Part shown: positions 54,579-63,085 of the stretch, piece after piece | How positions within the stretch are numbered: the first letter of the stretch is position 1 | Layout: each line of letters starts with the position of its first letter | DNA from: CAWAMD01 sp963783045 | Lineage (GTDB): Bacteria > Actinomycetota > Nitriliruptoria > Nitriliruptorales > Nitriliruptoraceae | Assembly (NCBI GenBank): GCA_963783045.1 | Contig: CAWAMD010000005.1 | Span: 558,001-622,000, forward strand | Direction of reading: 5' to 3' | Length of the DNA stretch: 64,000 nucleotides | Program-made: the position numbers and the translations under genes | Notes under the pieces: generated by a model | What the model was told of the DNA's origin: nothing | Seen by the model: only the letters and a program-made list of their open reading frames with translations | Databases searched by the model: none

Positions 54579-54943
54579 TCGGGCAGGTCGGTCCGCAGCT
54601 GGCGGGCCCCGTGGAGGTAGGGGTGGCGCAGCTCGGCCGATGTCCGGGAGGTGTAGGCGTGGATGAGCACCCGGACGCAGCGCTTGATCCCGCCGTCGAC
54701 GTCCAGCTCACGGGCGCACAGCAGCGGCACGTGGGTGATCCCCGCCTCGCGCGCCGCCTCCGCGGGGAACGCGCTGTGCACGTCGTCCGTGGCGGTGAAC
54801 ACGATGCTGATCAGGTCGTCCTCGTGCAGGTCGTTGCGTACGAGGACCGCATCGATCAGCTCCTGCGTGCGCTCCATGAGGTGGTCGCGCTCGTCCACCT
54901 CGAGGGTGGTGGCGCCCCGCAGGGCCCGTACCCGCTCGCTCAC
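54575..54943 (-). CDS. aroH: Chorismate mutase, AroH type
   Basis: 122 residues from GTG 54943, supported by GAAGGA and by the family length; a 21-residue upstream extension is rejected. VRALRGATTLEVDERDHLMERTQELIDAVLVRN, then SIVFTATDDVHSAFPAEAAR, and HVPLLCARELDVDGG match the Bacillus AroH trimer fold, including active-site Arg and Cys positions. It rearranges chorismate to prephenate for the adjacent TyrA. This secreted-free AroH form is distinct from the AroQ enzymes of mycobacteria. Confidence 0.93.
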   Translation of the reverse strand: MSERVRALRGATTLEVDERDHLMERTQELIDAVLVRNDLHEDDLISIVFTATDDVHSAFPAEAAREAGITHVPLLCARELDVDGGIKRCVRVLIHAYTSRTSAELRHPYLHGARQLRTDLPE

Positions 54944-55013
54944 CGTGTCGTCCTTCGTCCGTCGTGCCGCCGGCCGCACGGTGCCGTAGCGACCGGCCAG
55001 GCCCAAATCGTCG

Positions 55014-55769
55014 CTAGCGGGAGCCGTCGCGACCCCGCCGCCGCCCGTTGGTCTGCTCGATGGCGGCGAACAGCCGACCGATCTCCTCCTGCGTGAGGAA
55101 GCGCCACTTGCCCTGCCCGAGCTCGCTCATCTCGACGCCCCCGTAGGCGATCCGCGCCAGCCGCTCGACCCGGAGCCCGACGGCCTCGAGCATCCGGCGC
55201 ACCTCACGCTTGCGGCCCTCGGTCATCACGATCTCGAGCAGGGCGCGACTCTTCGCCTCCTCGGCGACGTGGATGGAGCGCGGGCGCGCCACACCGTCGT
55301 CGAGCTCGACGCCGTGACGGATCTCGGACAGGGTCTTCTTGCGCACGGGCCCGGGGACGAGCGCGACGTAGACGCGTGGCACCTCGTAGGAGGGATGGGT
55401 CAGGGCATGCGCGAGGTCGCCGTCGTTGGTCAGCAGCAGCAGGCCCTCGGTGTCCATGTCGAGCCGACCGACCGGGAACAGCCGGGTCTGGAGGTTGATC
55501 AGGTCGAGCACGGTCGGCCGGCCCTCGGGATCGTCCGCCGTCGTGATGACGCCCCGGGGCTTGTTCAGCATGATGTAGACCTTCTCGGGGTTCACGTTCA
55601 CCCGCTCACCGTCGACGCGGATCTCCGCCGTCGCCGGATCGGCCTTCATACCGAGCTCGGCCGGCCTGCCGTTCACCGTCACGCGCCCCTGGGCGATGAG
55701 CTCCTCGGAGGCACGACGCGACGCGATGCCGGCCGCTGCCATGAGCTTCTGGACGCGTTCCTCAGCCAT
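55014..55769 (-). CDS. rluB: 23S rRNA pseudouridine synthase RluB
   Basis: 251 residues from ATG 55769, overlapping the scpB stop by eight bases. An S4 RNA-binding domain (VQKLMAAAGIASRRASEELIAQGRVTVNG) precedes the RsuA/RluB catalytic domain: LNKPRGVITT, FPVGRLDMDTEGLLLLTNDG with the catalytic Asp, and EGRKREVRRMLEAVG. It forms pseudouridine in 23S rRNA helix 89. The position after scpB is conserved in actinobacteria and firmicutes. Confidence 0.95.
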   Translation of the reverse strand: MAEERVQKLMAAAGIASRRASEELIAQGRVTVNGRPAELGMKADPATAEIRVDGERVNVNPEKVYIMLNKPRGVITTADDPEGRPTVLDLINLQTRLFPVGRLDMDTEGLLLLTNDGDLAHALTHPSYEVPRVYVALVPGPVRKKTLSEIRHGVELDDGVARPRSIHVAEEAKSRALLEIVMTEGRKREVRRMLEAVGLRVERLARIAYGGVEMSELGQGKWRFLTQEEIGRLFAAIEQTNGRRRGRDGSR

Positions 55770-56646
55770 GCGTGGACTCCTCGTCCCTGTCCTCGTCCCC
55801 GTCCCCGTCCCCGGCCTCGTCCCCGTCCGCCTCGTCGCGTTCGGCGGCGGCGACGGCCTCGCGAAGCTGGTCCATCGCCGACCGTGCCGCCCGCTCCAGC
55901 GCGGCCGTGAGCTCGTCCATCTCACCGTCGTCCGCAGCCTGATCGACACGTCCCCGGACCGGCGGGAGCAGGCCCTCGTCCCCCGTGCCGTTCCGGCCCG
56001 GCCCGTCCTCATCCGCGTCCGCGTCCTCGTCGCCCCCGGGACGCCACCCCGCCCCGGTGGACGGCAGGTCGAGGCCGGACGCGAGGCGGCGCCGGGCCTC
56101 CTTCACGTGGTCGAGGCCCGGCTCGTCCGGCGCGGGCGCCTCCGGCAGGAAGTCGGTGAGCGGCGGCAGCTCGTCGAGCGAGCGCAGGCCGAGCTTCTCG
56201 AGGAACGCGGTGGTCGTCCCGTAGAGGATGGCCTGCCCCGGGCCCTCGTCACGGCCGGCCTCCTCGACGAAGCCGCGCGCCACGAGCGAGCGGACGGCCC
56301 CGTCGGCGTTCACCCCACGGATGTCCCCGATCTCCTGGCGGGAGATCGGCTGCTTGTACGCGACCACGGCCAGGGTCTCGAGGGCTGCCTGCGTCAGCCG
56401 GCCGCTGCGGCCCGCCAGCACGTAGCGCTCGACGACCGGCGCGGCCGCGTCGCTGGTGTACATCCGCCAGCCGCCGGCGACCTCGCGCACGGTCAGCCCG
56501 CGCCCCGTGGCCTCGTAGTCGCGGGCGATCGCCTCGAGCGTCGCCGTCACCTCGTCCTCGGGGCACGCGAGCAGGTCGCTCATGGTGGGGACGTCCATCG
56601 GCTCGTCCACCACGAAGAGCAGGGCCTCGAGGCCCTGTCGGGTCAC
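55762..56646 (-). CDS. scpB: Segregation and condensation protein B
   Basis: 294 residues from GTG 56646, which overlaps the scpA stop as GTGA; a longer ATG form at 56736 would read through a Pro/Arg-rich stretch and is less likely. The two winged-helix domains are TRQGLEALLFVVDEPMDVPTMSDLL and LTQAALETLAVVAYKQPISRQEIGDIRGVN. The last 100 residues are an Asp/Glu-rich tail, longer than in most ScpB. With ScpA it forms the SMC condensin complex for chromosome segregation. Confidence 0.94.
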   Translation of the reverse strand: MTRQGLEALLFVVDEPMDVPTMSDLLACPEDEVTATLEAIARDYEATGRGLTVREVAGGWRMYTSDAAAPVVERYVLAGRSGRLTQAALETLAVVAYKQPISRQEIGDIRGVNADGAVRSLVARGFVEEAGRDEGPGQAILYGTTTAFLEKLGLRSLDELPPLTDFLPEAPAPDEPGLDHVKEARRRLASGLDLPSTGAGWRPGGDEDADADEDGPGRNGTGDEGLLPPVRGRVDQAADDGEMDELTAALERAARSAMDQLREAVAAAERDEADGDEAGDGDGDEDRDEESTHG

Positions 56647-57530
56647 GTCGTCCACGTCATCCCTCGGTGGTCGCGGGGGCGGCTGCGGTGGCGCCGTCGT
56701 CCGGCGCTTCGTCCGGCGTCTCGCCGACGTCGCCACGTCTCGCCCAACGTCTCGTCCGGCTGCTCCGACGGCTCCTCGTCCTCGGTGATCGAGCCGAGGT
56801 CGCGGCCGCCGTCGAGGCGCTCGACGTGCAGGGCGGCGCGGTGGTGCTCCTGGGCGAGGTCGAGATGGCCGAGCTTGTACAGCTCGAGCAGTGCGAGGAA
56901 GAAGACCACCCGGTCGCCACGGCTGCGACCGTCCACGAGGTCGGCGAAGCGCTGGCGCCGCCCGCGCGAGGGCAGCCGTGACAGGACCTGCTCGGCGGCC
57001 TCCCGGATGCTGATGTAGCTGCGCCGGATGTGGGTGAGGTCGATCTCCTCAGCAGGCGCGGGGGTCGTCGCCCGGGCGGCCAGACGCGCGAGGTCGTCGA
57101 CGGTGACCGGCAACGGCGTCTCGGGCACGAGGCGCTGGTAGCGCGGCTCGAGCGGGACCTCGCGGCCGTAGCGACCGCCGTGGCGGGCGAGCCGCTGCTC
57201 GAGGTGGTAGGCGGCGTCCCGGAAGGCCCGGTACTCGAGCAGGCGCGCATACAGCAGGTCGCGGGCCTCCCCGAGAAGATCCTCGAGCTCCTCCTGCTCG
57301 TCGCTGGGCAGCAGCCGTGCCGCCTTCAGCTCGATCAGGGTGGCAGCCACGACGAGGAAGCGGGTCGCGGTCTCGAGGTCGAGTTCCTCGATGCCCTGGA
57401 GCGACGCGAGGAAGTCGGCGGTGATCTCGGCGAGGTCGACCTCGTAGATGTCGACCTTCCGCTTCGCGATGAGGTGAAGGAGCAGGTCGAAGGGCCCCTC
57501 GAAGACCTCGAGCTTCACCTGGTAGGTCAT
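56643..57530 (-). CDS. scpA: Segregation and condensation protein A
   Basis: 295 residues from ATG 57530. FEGPFDLLLHLIAKRKVDIYEVDLAEITADFL is the SMC-contacting N terminus. ATRFLVVAATLIELKAARLLP and VVFFLALLELYKLGHLDLAQE complete the kleisin. A final 45 residues are Arg-rich (RRRRDAGRSAGRRRHRSRPRDHRG) and lie beyond the usual C-terminal winged helix. It bridges SMC heads together with ScpB. Confidence 0.94.
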   Translation of the reverse strand: MTYQVKLEVFEGPFDLLLHLIAKRKVDIYEVDLAEITADFLASLQGIEELDLETATRFLVVAATLIELKAARLLPSDEQEELEDLLGEARDLLYARLLEYRAFRDAAYHLEQRLARHGGRYGREVPLEPRYQRLVPETPLPVTVDDLARLAARATTPAPAEEIDLTHIRRSYISIREAAEQVLSRLPSRGRRQRFADLVDGRSRGDRVVFFLALLELYKLGHLDLAQEHHRAALHVERLDGGRDLGSITEDEEPSEQPDETLGETWRRRRDAGRSAGRRRHRSRPRDHRGMTWTT

Positions 57531-57622
57531 GACTGCCTCTGGGCCGATCTGGCTGCGCGCGCGAGGGTAGCCAGCCGCCCGGATCCCGGGCGAGCACACC
57601 CGCCGTGCCGGCTCCCGGCTCC

Positions 57623-58939
57623 TCAGCCCGCCAGACCGATCGCCCGGTGCACCAGCGGCGGCGGGTCGAGCCGATCCGGCCCGACCTCGATCAGCGCCGC
57701 GACGCGTTCGACTGCCTCGGCCGCCGACGCGTCCGTGCGTGCATGCACCCGGGCCGCGGTCACGTCGCCGCCGACCCGGTCGCCGACCCGGACCAGCAGC
57801 TCGATCCCGACCGCGTGGTCGACCGGCTGCCCCTGCCGTTGCCGCCCGGCCCCGAGCACGGACGCGAGCTCGCCGAGGGCACGGCACCCGATCCGGGTGA
57901 CGAACCCCTCCCCGAGGCGGACCTCGTGGACGTGCGGCGCGGTCGGGAGCACGTCCCGGGGCGCGTCGGCCACCCGTTCGTCGCCTCCCTGCGCCGCGAC
58001 GAGCTGCCGGAACCGGTCCAGCGCGCGACCGCTGTCGAGGACGTCGACGGCCTCCTCGCGGGCCGCCGCCGGATCCCGGCCGACGAGCTCGAGCGCGCCT
58101 GCGGCCAGCTCGATCGAGAGCTCGCGCAGCCGACCCGGTCGCCCCGTGAGCGTGTCCACCGCCACCGCCACCTCCAGGGCGTTGCCGATCCCGTCGCCGA
58201 GCGGCTGCGACATGTCGGTCACCAGGGCGGCTGTGCGACGACCGTGGGCGCGTCCGATCCCGACGCACAGCTCGGCGAGCTCCACGGCGTCGGCGGTCGT
58301 CGGCATGAACGCCCCGTCCCCGGACTTCACGTCGAGGAGGACGTGCTGTGCCCCGCCGGCGATCTTCTTGCTCATGACGCTCGCGGCGATGAGCGCCGGG
58401 CTCGGCACCGTCCCCGTCACGTCGCGCAGCGCGTACAGGCGCTTGTCCGCCGGCACCAGGTCGGCGGTGGCCGCGGCGACGGCGAGCCCGACGCGCTCGA
58501 CCTGGGCACGCATCTCGGCGGCCGTCAGGTCCACGCGGAAGCCGGGGATCGACTCCAGCTTGTCGAGCGTCCCGCCGGTGTGGCCGAGGCCGCGGCCCGA
58601 GAGCTTGGCGAGCTGCAGGCCCGCCGCTGCGAGCATGGGCGCGACCACGAGGGTCGCGGTGTCACCCACCCCGCCCGTGGAGTGCTTGTCGACGGTCGGG
58701 CCGGCGAGCCCCGTCAGGTCGACCACGTCACCCGACGCGATATAGGCCTCGGTGAGCGCGACCGCCTCCTGCTCCGTGAACCCCCGGATCACACCCGCCA
58801 TGAGCAGCGCCGCCATCTGCTCGTCGCCCACGTCCCCGGCCATGTAGGCGACGATCAGCCGGGCGATCTCGTCGTCGGTGAGCGTCCCGCCGTCGCGCTT
58901 CCGGGCGATCAGCCCGGGGGTGTCGAGGACCGTGGCCAC
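57623..58939 (-). CDS. deoA: Thymidine/pyrimidine-nucleoside phosphorylase
   Basis: 438 residues, GTG start. VDKHSTGGVGDTATLVVAPMLAA is the phosphate-binding signature, followed by KLSGRGLGHTGGTLDKLESIPGF and SVMSKKIAGGAQHVLLDVKSGDGAFM with substrate residues. It cleaves thymidine or uridine with phosphate, yielding the base and (deoxy)ribose-1-phosphate. It is inserted between parA and scpA, a position without such a gene in M. tuberculosis. A choice between deoA and pdp is not possible from the sequence. Confidence 0.93.
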   Translation of the reverse strand: MATVLDTPGLIARKRDGGTLTDDEIARLIVAYMAGDVGDEQMAALLMAGVIRGFTEQEAVALTEAYIASGDVVDLTGLAGPTVDKHSTGGVGDTATLVVAPMLAAAGLQLAKLSGRGLGHTGGTLDKLESIPGFRVDLTAAEMRAQVERVGLAVAAATADLVPADKRLYALRDVTGTVPSPALIAASVMSKKIAGGAQHVLLDVKSGDGAFMPTTADAVELAELCVGIGRAHGRRTAALVTDMSQPLGDGIGNALEVAVAVDTLTGRPGRLRELSIELAAGALELVGRDPAAAREEAVDVLDSGRALDRFRQLVAAQGGDERVADAPRDVLPTAPHVHEVRLGEGFVTRIGCRALGELASVLGAGRQRQGQPVDHAVGIELLVRVGDRVGGDVTAARVHARTDASAAEAVERVAALIEVGPDRLDPPPLVHRAIGLAG

Positions 58940-58940
58940 C

Positions 58941-59834
58941 TCAGTGCGGCTCGCGGCCGAGGACCTCCTTGGCGAGGTCCCGGTAGGCCTCCGAGCCCTT
59001 GGACTCCGGCGCGTAGGTCAGGATCGGCTGCCCGGCCACGGGCGCCTCGGCGAACCGGATCGTGCGGTTGATGGTCGTCTTGAACACCGCCTCGCCGAAG
59101 GCCTCCCGGACCCGGTCGAGGACCTCACGGGTGTGGATCGTCCGCGAGTCGAAGAGCGTCGCGACGATGCCCCCGAGCTCGAGCTGCGGGTTCAGACGCG
59201 CCTGCACCTTCTTCAGGGTGTCCATCAGCAGGGTCATGCCGCGCAGGGCGAAGTACTCGCACTCGAGCGGGACGATGACGCTGTCCGCCGCGGTGAGCCC
59301 GTTGATGGTGAGCAGACCGAGGCTCGGCGGGCAGTCGATCAGGATGAAGTCGTAGCGGTAGCGCAGGCGGTCCACGACGCGCTTCAGGGCATGCTCGCGG
59401 GCGACCTCCTGGACCAGCACCAGCTCGGCGGCGGCCAGGTCGATGTTGGCCGGCAGCAGGTGCACGCCCTCGACGAGCGTGTCGAGCACCACGTCGTCGA
59501 GGGCCACGTCGTCCTGCATGAGCAGGTTGTAGACGGTGTGCTCGAGCCCGTGGGGCTCGACGCCGAGGCCGACCCCGAGCGATCCCTGCGGGTCCATGTC
59601 GACGAGCAGCACGCGGTTGCCGAGCTCCGCAAGACCGGCGCCCAGATTGATGACGGTCGTCGTCTTGCCGACACCACCCTTCTGGTTCGCGAACGCGATC
59701 ACGCGCGCCGGCTGACGGGCCCCGCCCCGCGACCCGGTCGCCCGCGACGTCCGCAACGCGTCGACACGGTCGCTACCCCACGCGCCACCGCCGCGCTCCT
59801 GCACGGGTGGGCCCGTTCCCGGCCCTTCAGCCAC
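58941..59834 (-). CDS. parA: ParA/Soj-type chromosome partition ATPase
   Basis: 297 residues from GTG 59834, seven bases after GGAGG; a GTG two codons earlier is too close to that site. A disordered 40-residue N terminus precedes the deviant Walker A, FANQKGGVGKTTTVINL. DMDPQGSLGVGLGV and LIDCPPSLGLLTINGL follow. It is the Soj-like family copy found next to scpA in actinobacteria, without a ParB partner, so its role is probably in segregation but separate from parABS. Confidence 0.92.
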   Translation of the reverse strand: MAEGPGTGPPVQERGGGAWGSDRVDALRTSRATGSRGGARQPARVIAFANQKGGVGKTTTVINLGAGLAELGNRVLLVDMDPQGSLGVGLGVEPHGLEHTVYNLLMQDDVALDDVVLDTLVEGVHLLPANIDLAAAELVLVQEVAREHALKRVVDRLRYRYDFILIDCPPSLGLLTINGLTAADSVIVPLECEYFALRGMTLLMDTLKKVQARLNPQLELGGIVATLFDSRTIHTREVLDRVREAFGEAVFKTTINRTIRFAEAPVAGQPILTYAPESKGSEAYRDLAKEVLGREPH

Positions 59835-59874
59835 CGGCACACCTCCTGGCCACGATCCGCCGCACCCTACCGCG

Positions 59875-60231
59875 TCAGGCGCCTTCCTTCGCCGCGCAGT
59901 CGACGCACCTCACCGACAGCGGACGAACCTCCAGCCGCTCCGGCTGGATCTCCTGCCCGCAGGACTCGCAGATGCCGTAGGTGCCCTCCTCCATCTGCTC
60001 GAGGGCGCGGTCGAGGAGGTGGACGCGGTGTCGGGCGGCATCGATCTGTCCGAGCAGCTCGCTGCGCTCCTCCGTGGCCTGGCCGGAGTCCGCGAAGCTG
60101 TCGTTGCCGACGTTGAGGTTGCGCACCTCGTCGCTGTACGGGTCGGCACCGTGCTCGCGCAGCAGCTCCATGTGCTGCTCGCGGTCCTCCTCGAGCTGGG
60201 TGCGCAGGCTTGCGAGTGTCGCCTCGTCCAT
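59875..60231 (-). CDS. TraR/DksA C4-type zinc finger protein
   Basis: 118 residues. A helical coiled-coil (MDEATLASLRTQLEEDREQHMELL, then ERSELLGQIDAARHRVHLLDRALEQMEEG) precedes a CxxC...CxxC finger (GICESCGQEI, VRCVDC). DksA-like proteins bind the RNA polymerase secondary channel and act with ppGpp; short actinobacterial relatives are poorly known. NDSFADSGQATEERSELL lies at the coiled-coil tip region. It is between parA and xerD on the same strand. Confidence 0.9.
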   Translation of the reverse strand: MDEATLASLRTQLEEDREQHMELLREHGADPYSDEVRNLNVGNDSFADSGQATEERSELLGQIDAARHRVHLLDRALEQMEEGTYGICESCGQEIQPERLEVRPLSVRCVDCAAKEGA

Positions 60232-60261
60232 GGTCGTCGGTTCCTCCTGTTGGCCGTGAGG

Positions 60262-61194
60262 CTAGTCCTCACGACGTGCACGGGGATGGGCTCGGTCGTA
60301 GACGTCGCGCAGATGGGCACGACTGACGAGCGTGTAGATCTGGGTGGTGGTGACGCTTGCGTGGCCGAGCAGCTCCTGGACGGCGCGGACGTCGGCGCCG
60401 CCGTCGAGCAGGTGGGTCGCGAAGGTGTGCCGCAGCGTGTGTGGCGACACCACGTCGCCGAGTCCGACCCGCTCCGCATGGGTCTTGACGATCTTCCAGA
60501 CGCCCTGCCGGGTCAGCCGCCGTCCCCGTGCGTTGACGAAGACGGCCGGGCCACCGGCCTGGAGCCGGGGGCGGCCACGAACGGTCCACGCCTCGAGCGC
60601 CAGCGCAGCTTCACCACCATAGGGCACGATGCGCTGCTTGCTGCCCTTGCCCGTGACCCGCAGCAGGTGGTCGGTGGTGTCGATGTCGTCCACGTCGAGG
60701 TCCACGAGCTCCGAGATGCGCAGCCCCGACCCGTAGAGCAGCTCGAGCATGGCACGGTCGCGCAGGGCTGCCGCGTCGTCGCCGGCGGGCGACGCGAGCA
60801 GGCGCTCGACCTGGGCGACGCTGATGGCCTTCGGCAGGCTGCGGGCGGCCGCGGGGGTGTCGACCTCCCCGGCGACGTCCTGGTCGGTCAGGCCCTCCCG
60901 GGCGAGGAAGCGGTGCAGGCCGCGCACCGACACGACGATCCTCGCGACCGACGACGCGGCGTAGGGGCGTCCGGCGGCCGAGGTCCGGTCCCGCAGCCAG
61001 CCGACGAACGCCCGGACGTCCTCGGTCGTGACCGCCCGCGGATCGTCGAGTCCCCGCTCGGCGAGGTAGTCGGCGTACACGGCGAGGTCGCGCCGGTAGG
61101 CCTCGACCGTGTTGGGGGCGAGGCCGCGCTCCGCGCGCAGGTGGTCGAGATACACCCCGACCGTCGGCGCGAGCGCGTGCACCTGCTCTGCCAC
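60262..61194 (-). CDS. xerD: Tyrosine recombinase XerD
   Basis: 310 residues, GTG start. The N-terminal SAM-like domain begins VGVYLDHLRAERGLAPNTVEAYRRDLAVY. The catalytic residues are Arg in YGSGLRISELVDLDVDDID, Lys in VTGKGSKQRIVPYG, His-x-x-Arg in HTLRHTFATHLL, His in LGHASVTTTQIYT and Tyr of that same segment. It resolves chromosome dimers at dif with XerC. The dif site proposed here at 6532-6559 is its likely target. The position after pyrG/NUDIX and before parA-scpA is conserved in mycobacteria. Confidence 0.95.
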   Translation of the reverse strand: MAEQVHALAPTVGVYLDHLRAERGLAPNTVEAYRRDLAVYADYLAERGLDDPRAVTTEDVRAFVGWLRDRTSAAGRPYAASSVARIVVSVRGLHRFLAREGLTDQDVAGEVDTPAAARSLPKAISVAQVERLLASPAGDDAAALRDRAMLELLYGSGLRISELVDLDVDDIDTTDHLLRVTGKGSKQRIVPYGGEAALALEAWTVRGRPRLQAGGPAVFVNARGRRLTRQGVWKIVKTHAERVGLGDVVSPHTLRHTFATHLLDGGADVRAVQELLGHASVTTTQIYTLVSRAHLRDVYDRAHPRARRED

Positions 61195-61251
61195 GGTCGT
61201 GTCCTCACCTCGGTGCGAGCGCGTCGGCCGGCCCGTGCCCGGCTCGAACCG

Positions 61252-62367
61252 TCAGAGCCCGAGGACGTCCCGGGCCGGTCGATATGCCATCGCGTGGGCC
61301 TCCGCGACACCACCGTTGGTCACCTCGCCGTTGGCGACGTTGACTCCCTCGAGCAGGCCCCGGTCGGCCACCAGCGCGTCACGGACCCCGTTGGCGAGCC
61401 GGACCGCGTATGGCATGGTCACGTTCGTGAGGGCGTAGGTGGAGGTGTGCGGCACCGCGCCCGGCATGTTCCCCACGCAGTAATGTACCACTCCGTGCTT
61501 GACATAAGTCGGCGCCGAGTGGGTGGTCACGTGGCTCGTCGCGATGCACCCGCCCTGGTCGATGGAGATGTCGACGACCACGGCACCCGGCTTCATCGAG
61601 GCCACCATCTCCTCGGTCACGACGTGGGGGGCGCGGGCGCCCGGCACGAGCACGGCGCCGATGACGAGGTCGGCCTTGGCCACCTCGAACTCGGCCGTCA
61701 GCCGGTTCGACACGAGCGTGTTGATCCGCCCCCGCTGGATCGAGTCCACGAACCGCAGCTTGCCGGGATCGAGGTCGAGGATGACCACCCGGGCCTCCAT
61801 CCCGGCGGCGATCCACGCCGCGTTGCGACCGGCGGTCCCGGCACCGAGGACCACGACGTAGGCCGGGTTCACGCCCGGGACCCCGCCGAGCAGCACGCCC
61901 CGCCCGCCCCGCTCCCGCTCCAGCGAGGCCGCCCCCACCTGCGGCGCCATCCGGCCGGCGACCTCGGACATGGGGGCCAGCAACGGCAGCCCACCGTCGT
62001 GGCCGACGACCGTCTCGTAGGCGATCGCCAGCGTGCCGGCGTCCGCCAGTGCCGTGGTGAGCGGTTCGTCCGCCGCGAGGTGCAGGTAGGTGAACAGGGT
62101 CAGGTCGCCGCGGAGGAAGCCGTACTCCTGCGCGATCGGCTCCTTGACCTTCAGGACGAGATCGGACGAGCCCCACGTCTCGGCGGCGTCGGGCGCGATC
62201 GTGGCGCCGGCCGCGACGAACTCCTCGTCGCCGATCGACGAGCCCTCGCCCGCCCCCGTCTCGACGACGACCGAGTGACCATCGAGGATCAGCTCACGGA
62301 CGCCGGCAGGGGTGATCGCGACCCGGAACTCGCTGTCCTTGACCTCGCGAGGTACGCCGACGTTCAC
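61252..62367 (-). CDS. ald: Alanine dehydrogenase
   Basis: 371 residues, GTG start seven bases after AAGGAG. MNVGVPREVKDSEFRVAITPAGVREL opens the family. LKVKEPIAQEY holds a substrate Lys, YLHLAADEPLT a His, and VVLGAGTAGRNAAWIAAGM the NAD loop; VDISIDQGGCIATSHVTTHSAPTY and HYCVGNMPGAVPHTST close the site. It interconverts alanine and pyruvate/ammonia, and in mycobacteria also makes glycine from glyoxylate. Insertion between xerD and NUDIX is not the usual order. Confidence 0.96.
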   Translation of the reverse strand: MNVGVPREVKDSEFRVAITPAGVRELILDGHSVVVETGAGEGSSIGDEEFVAAGATIAPDAAETWGSSDLVLKVKEPIAQEYGFLRGDLTLFTYLHLAADEPLTTALADAGTLAIAYETVVGHDGGLPLLAPMSEVAGRMAPQVGAASLERERGGRGVLLGGVPGVNPAYVVVLGAGTAGRNAAWIAAGMEARVVILDLDPGKLRFVDSIQRGRINTLVSNRLTAEFEVAKADLVIGAVLVPGARAPHVVTEEMVASMKPGAVVVDISIDQGGCIATSHVTTHSAPTYVKHGVVHYCVGNMPGAVPHTSTYALTNVTMPYAVRLANGVRDALVADRGLLEGVNVANGEVTNGGVAEAHAMAYRPARDVLGL

Positions 62368-62477
62368 GCAGAGGCTCCTTCACCCGACGCTCCGTGTCAT
62401 CGTAGTGGCGGCAGCCGCACGGCAGCGGGCGGAGCGGCAGAGAATGCGCCAATCGGACGCGCCGGGACGACCCCGGC

Positions 62478-63050
62478 TCAGCGGCGGCGGCGCTCGGCGG
62501 CGAGCACGAGGCCGATGATCGTCTTCGCGTCGGGCAGCTCGCCCCGGCTGGCCATGAGCACGGCGTCGTCGAAGGCGAGCCGGACGACCTCCATGTCGGC
62601 CTCCTCGGCCTTCGGGACGAAGTCCTCGTCGGGGCGTGCCTCCCGGAGACCGGACGCGAGGTAGATCGTCGTGGACTCGGTGGTCCAGCCGGCGGAGTTG
62701 TGGAAGGTGACGAGCGGCTGCAGGTCCGTGGCGTCGAGCCCCACCTCCTCGACGAGCTCGCGTCGTGCCGCCTCCTCGGGCTCCTCGTCCTCGTGGTCGA
62801 GCTTCCCGGCGGGGATCTCGAGCAGGTAGCGGCCGTGCGGGTGGCGGTACTGCTTGAGCAGGATCACCGACCCGTCGTCGGTCAGCGGCACGACCGCGAC
62901 GGCGTCGGGGTGCTCGACGACCTCGCGGTCGCTCACCGAGCCGTCGGGCATCGCCACCTCGTCGACGCGGACCCGGCTGAGCATCCCGTCGTAGGTGGTC
63001 TCGCTGCCGCGGGTCTCGAACCAGGCGGGGCGTGCGTCGGGGTCGGTCAT
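62478..63050 (-). CDS. NUDIX ADP-ribose pyrophosphatase-like hydrolase
   Basis: 190 residues from ATG 63050. The Nudix box is GKLDHEDEEPEEAARRELVE with EVG directly after it (around residues 80-104), with both catalytic Glu residues. VILLKQYRHPHGRYLLEIPAG and the GWTTESTTIYLASGL segment with a Pro-less variant match ADP-ribose pyrophosphatase (NudF). It hydrolyses ADP-ribose to AMP and ribose-5-phosphate. Directly downstream of pyrG, as in M. tuberculosis (Rv1700). Confidence 0.93.
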   Translation of the reverse strand: MTDPDARPAWFETRGSETTYDGMLSRVRVDEVAMPDGSVSDREVVEHPDAVAVVPLTDDGSVILLKQYRHPHGRYLLEIPAGKLDHEDEEPEEAARRELVEEVGLDATDLQPLVTFHNSAGWTTESTTIYLASGLREARPDEDFVPKAEEADMEVVRLAFDDAVLMASRGELPDAKTIIGLVLAAERRRR

Positions 63051-63085
63051 GCTGGCTCCCGGACGGATCGGCAGGGGGCGGGTCG

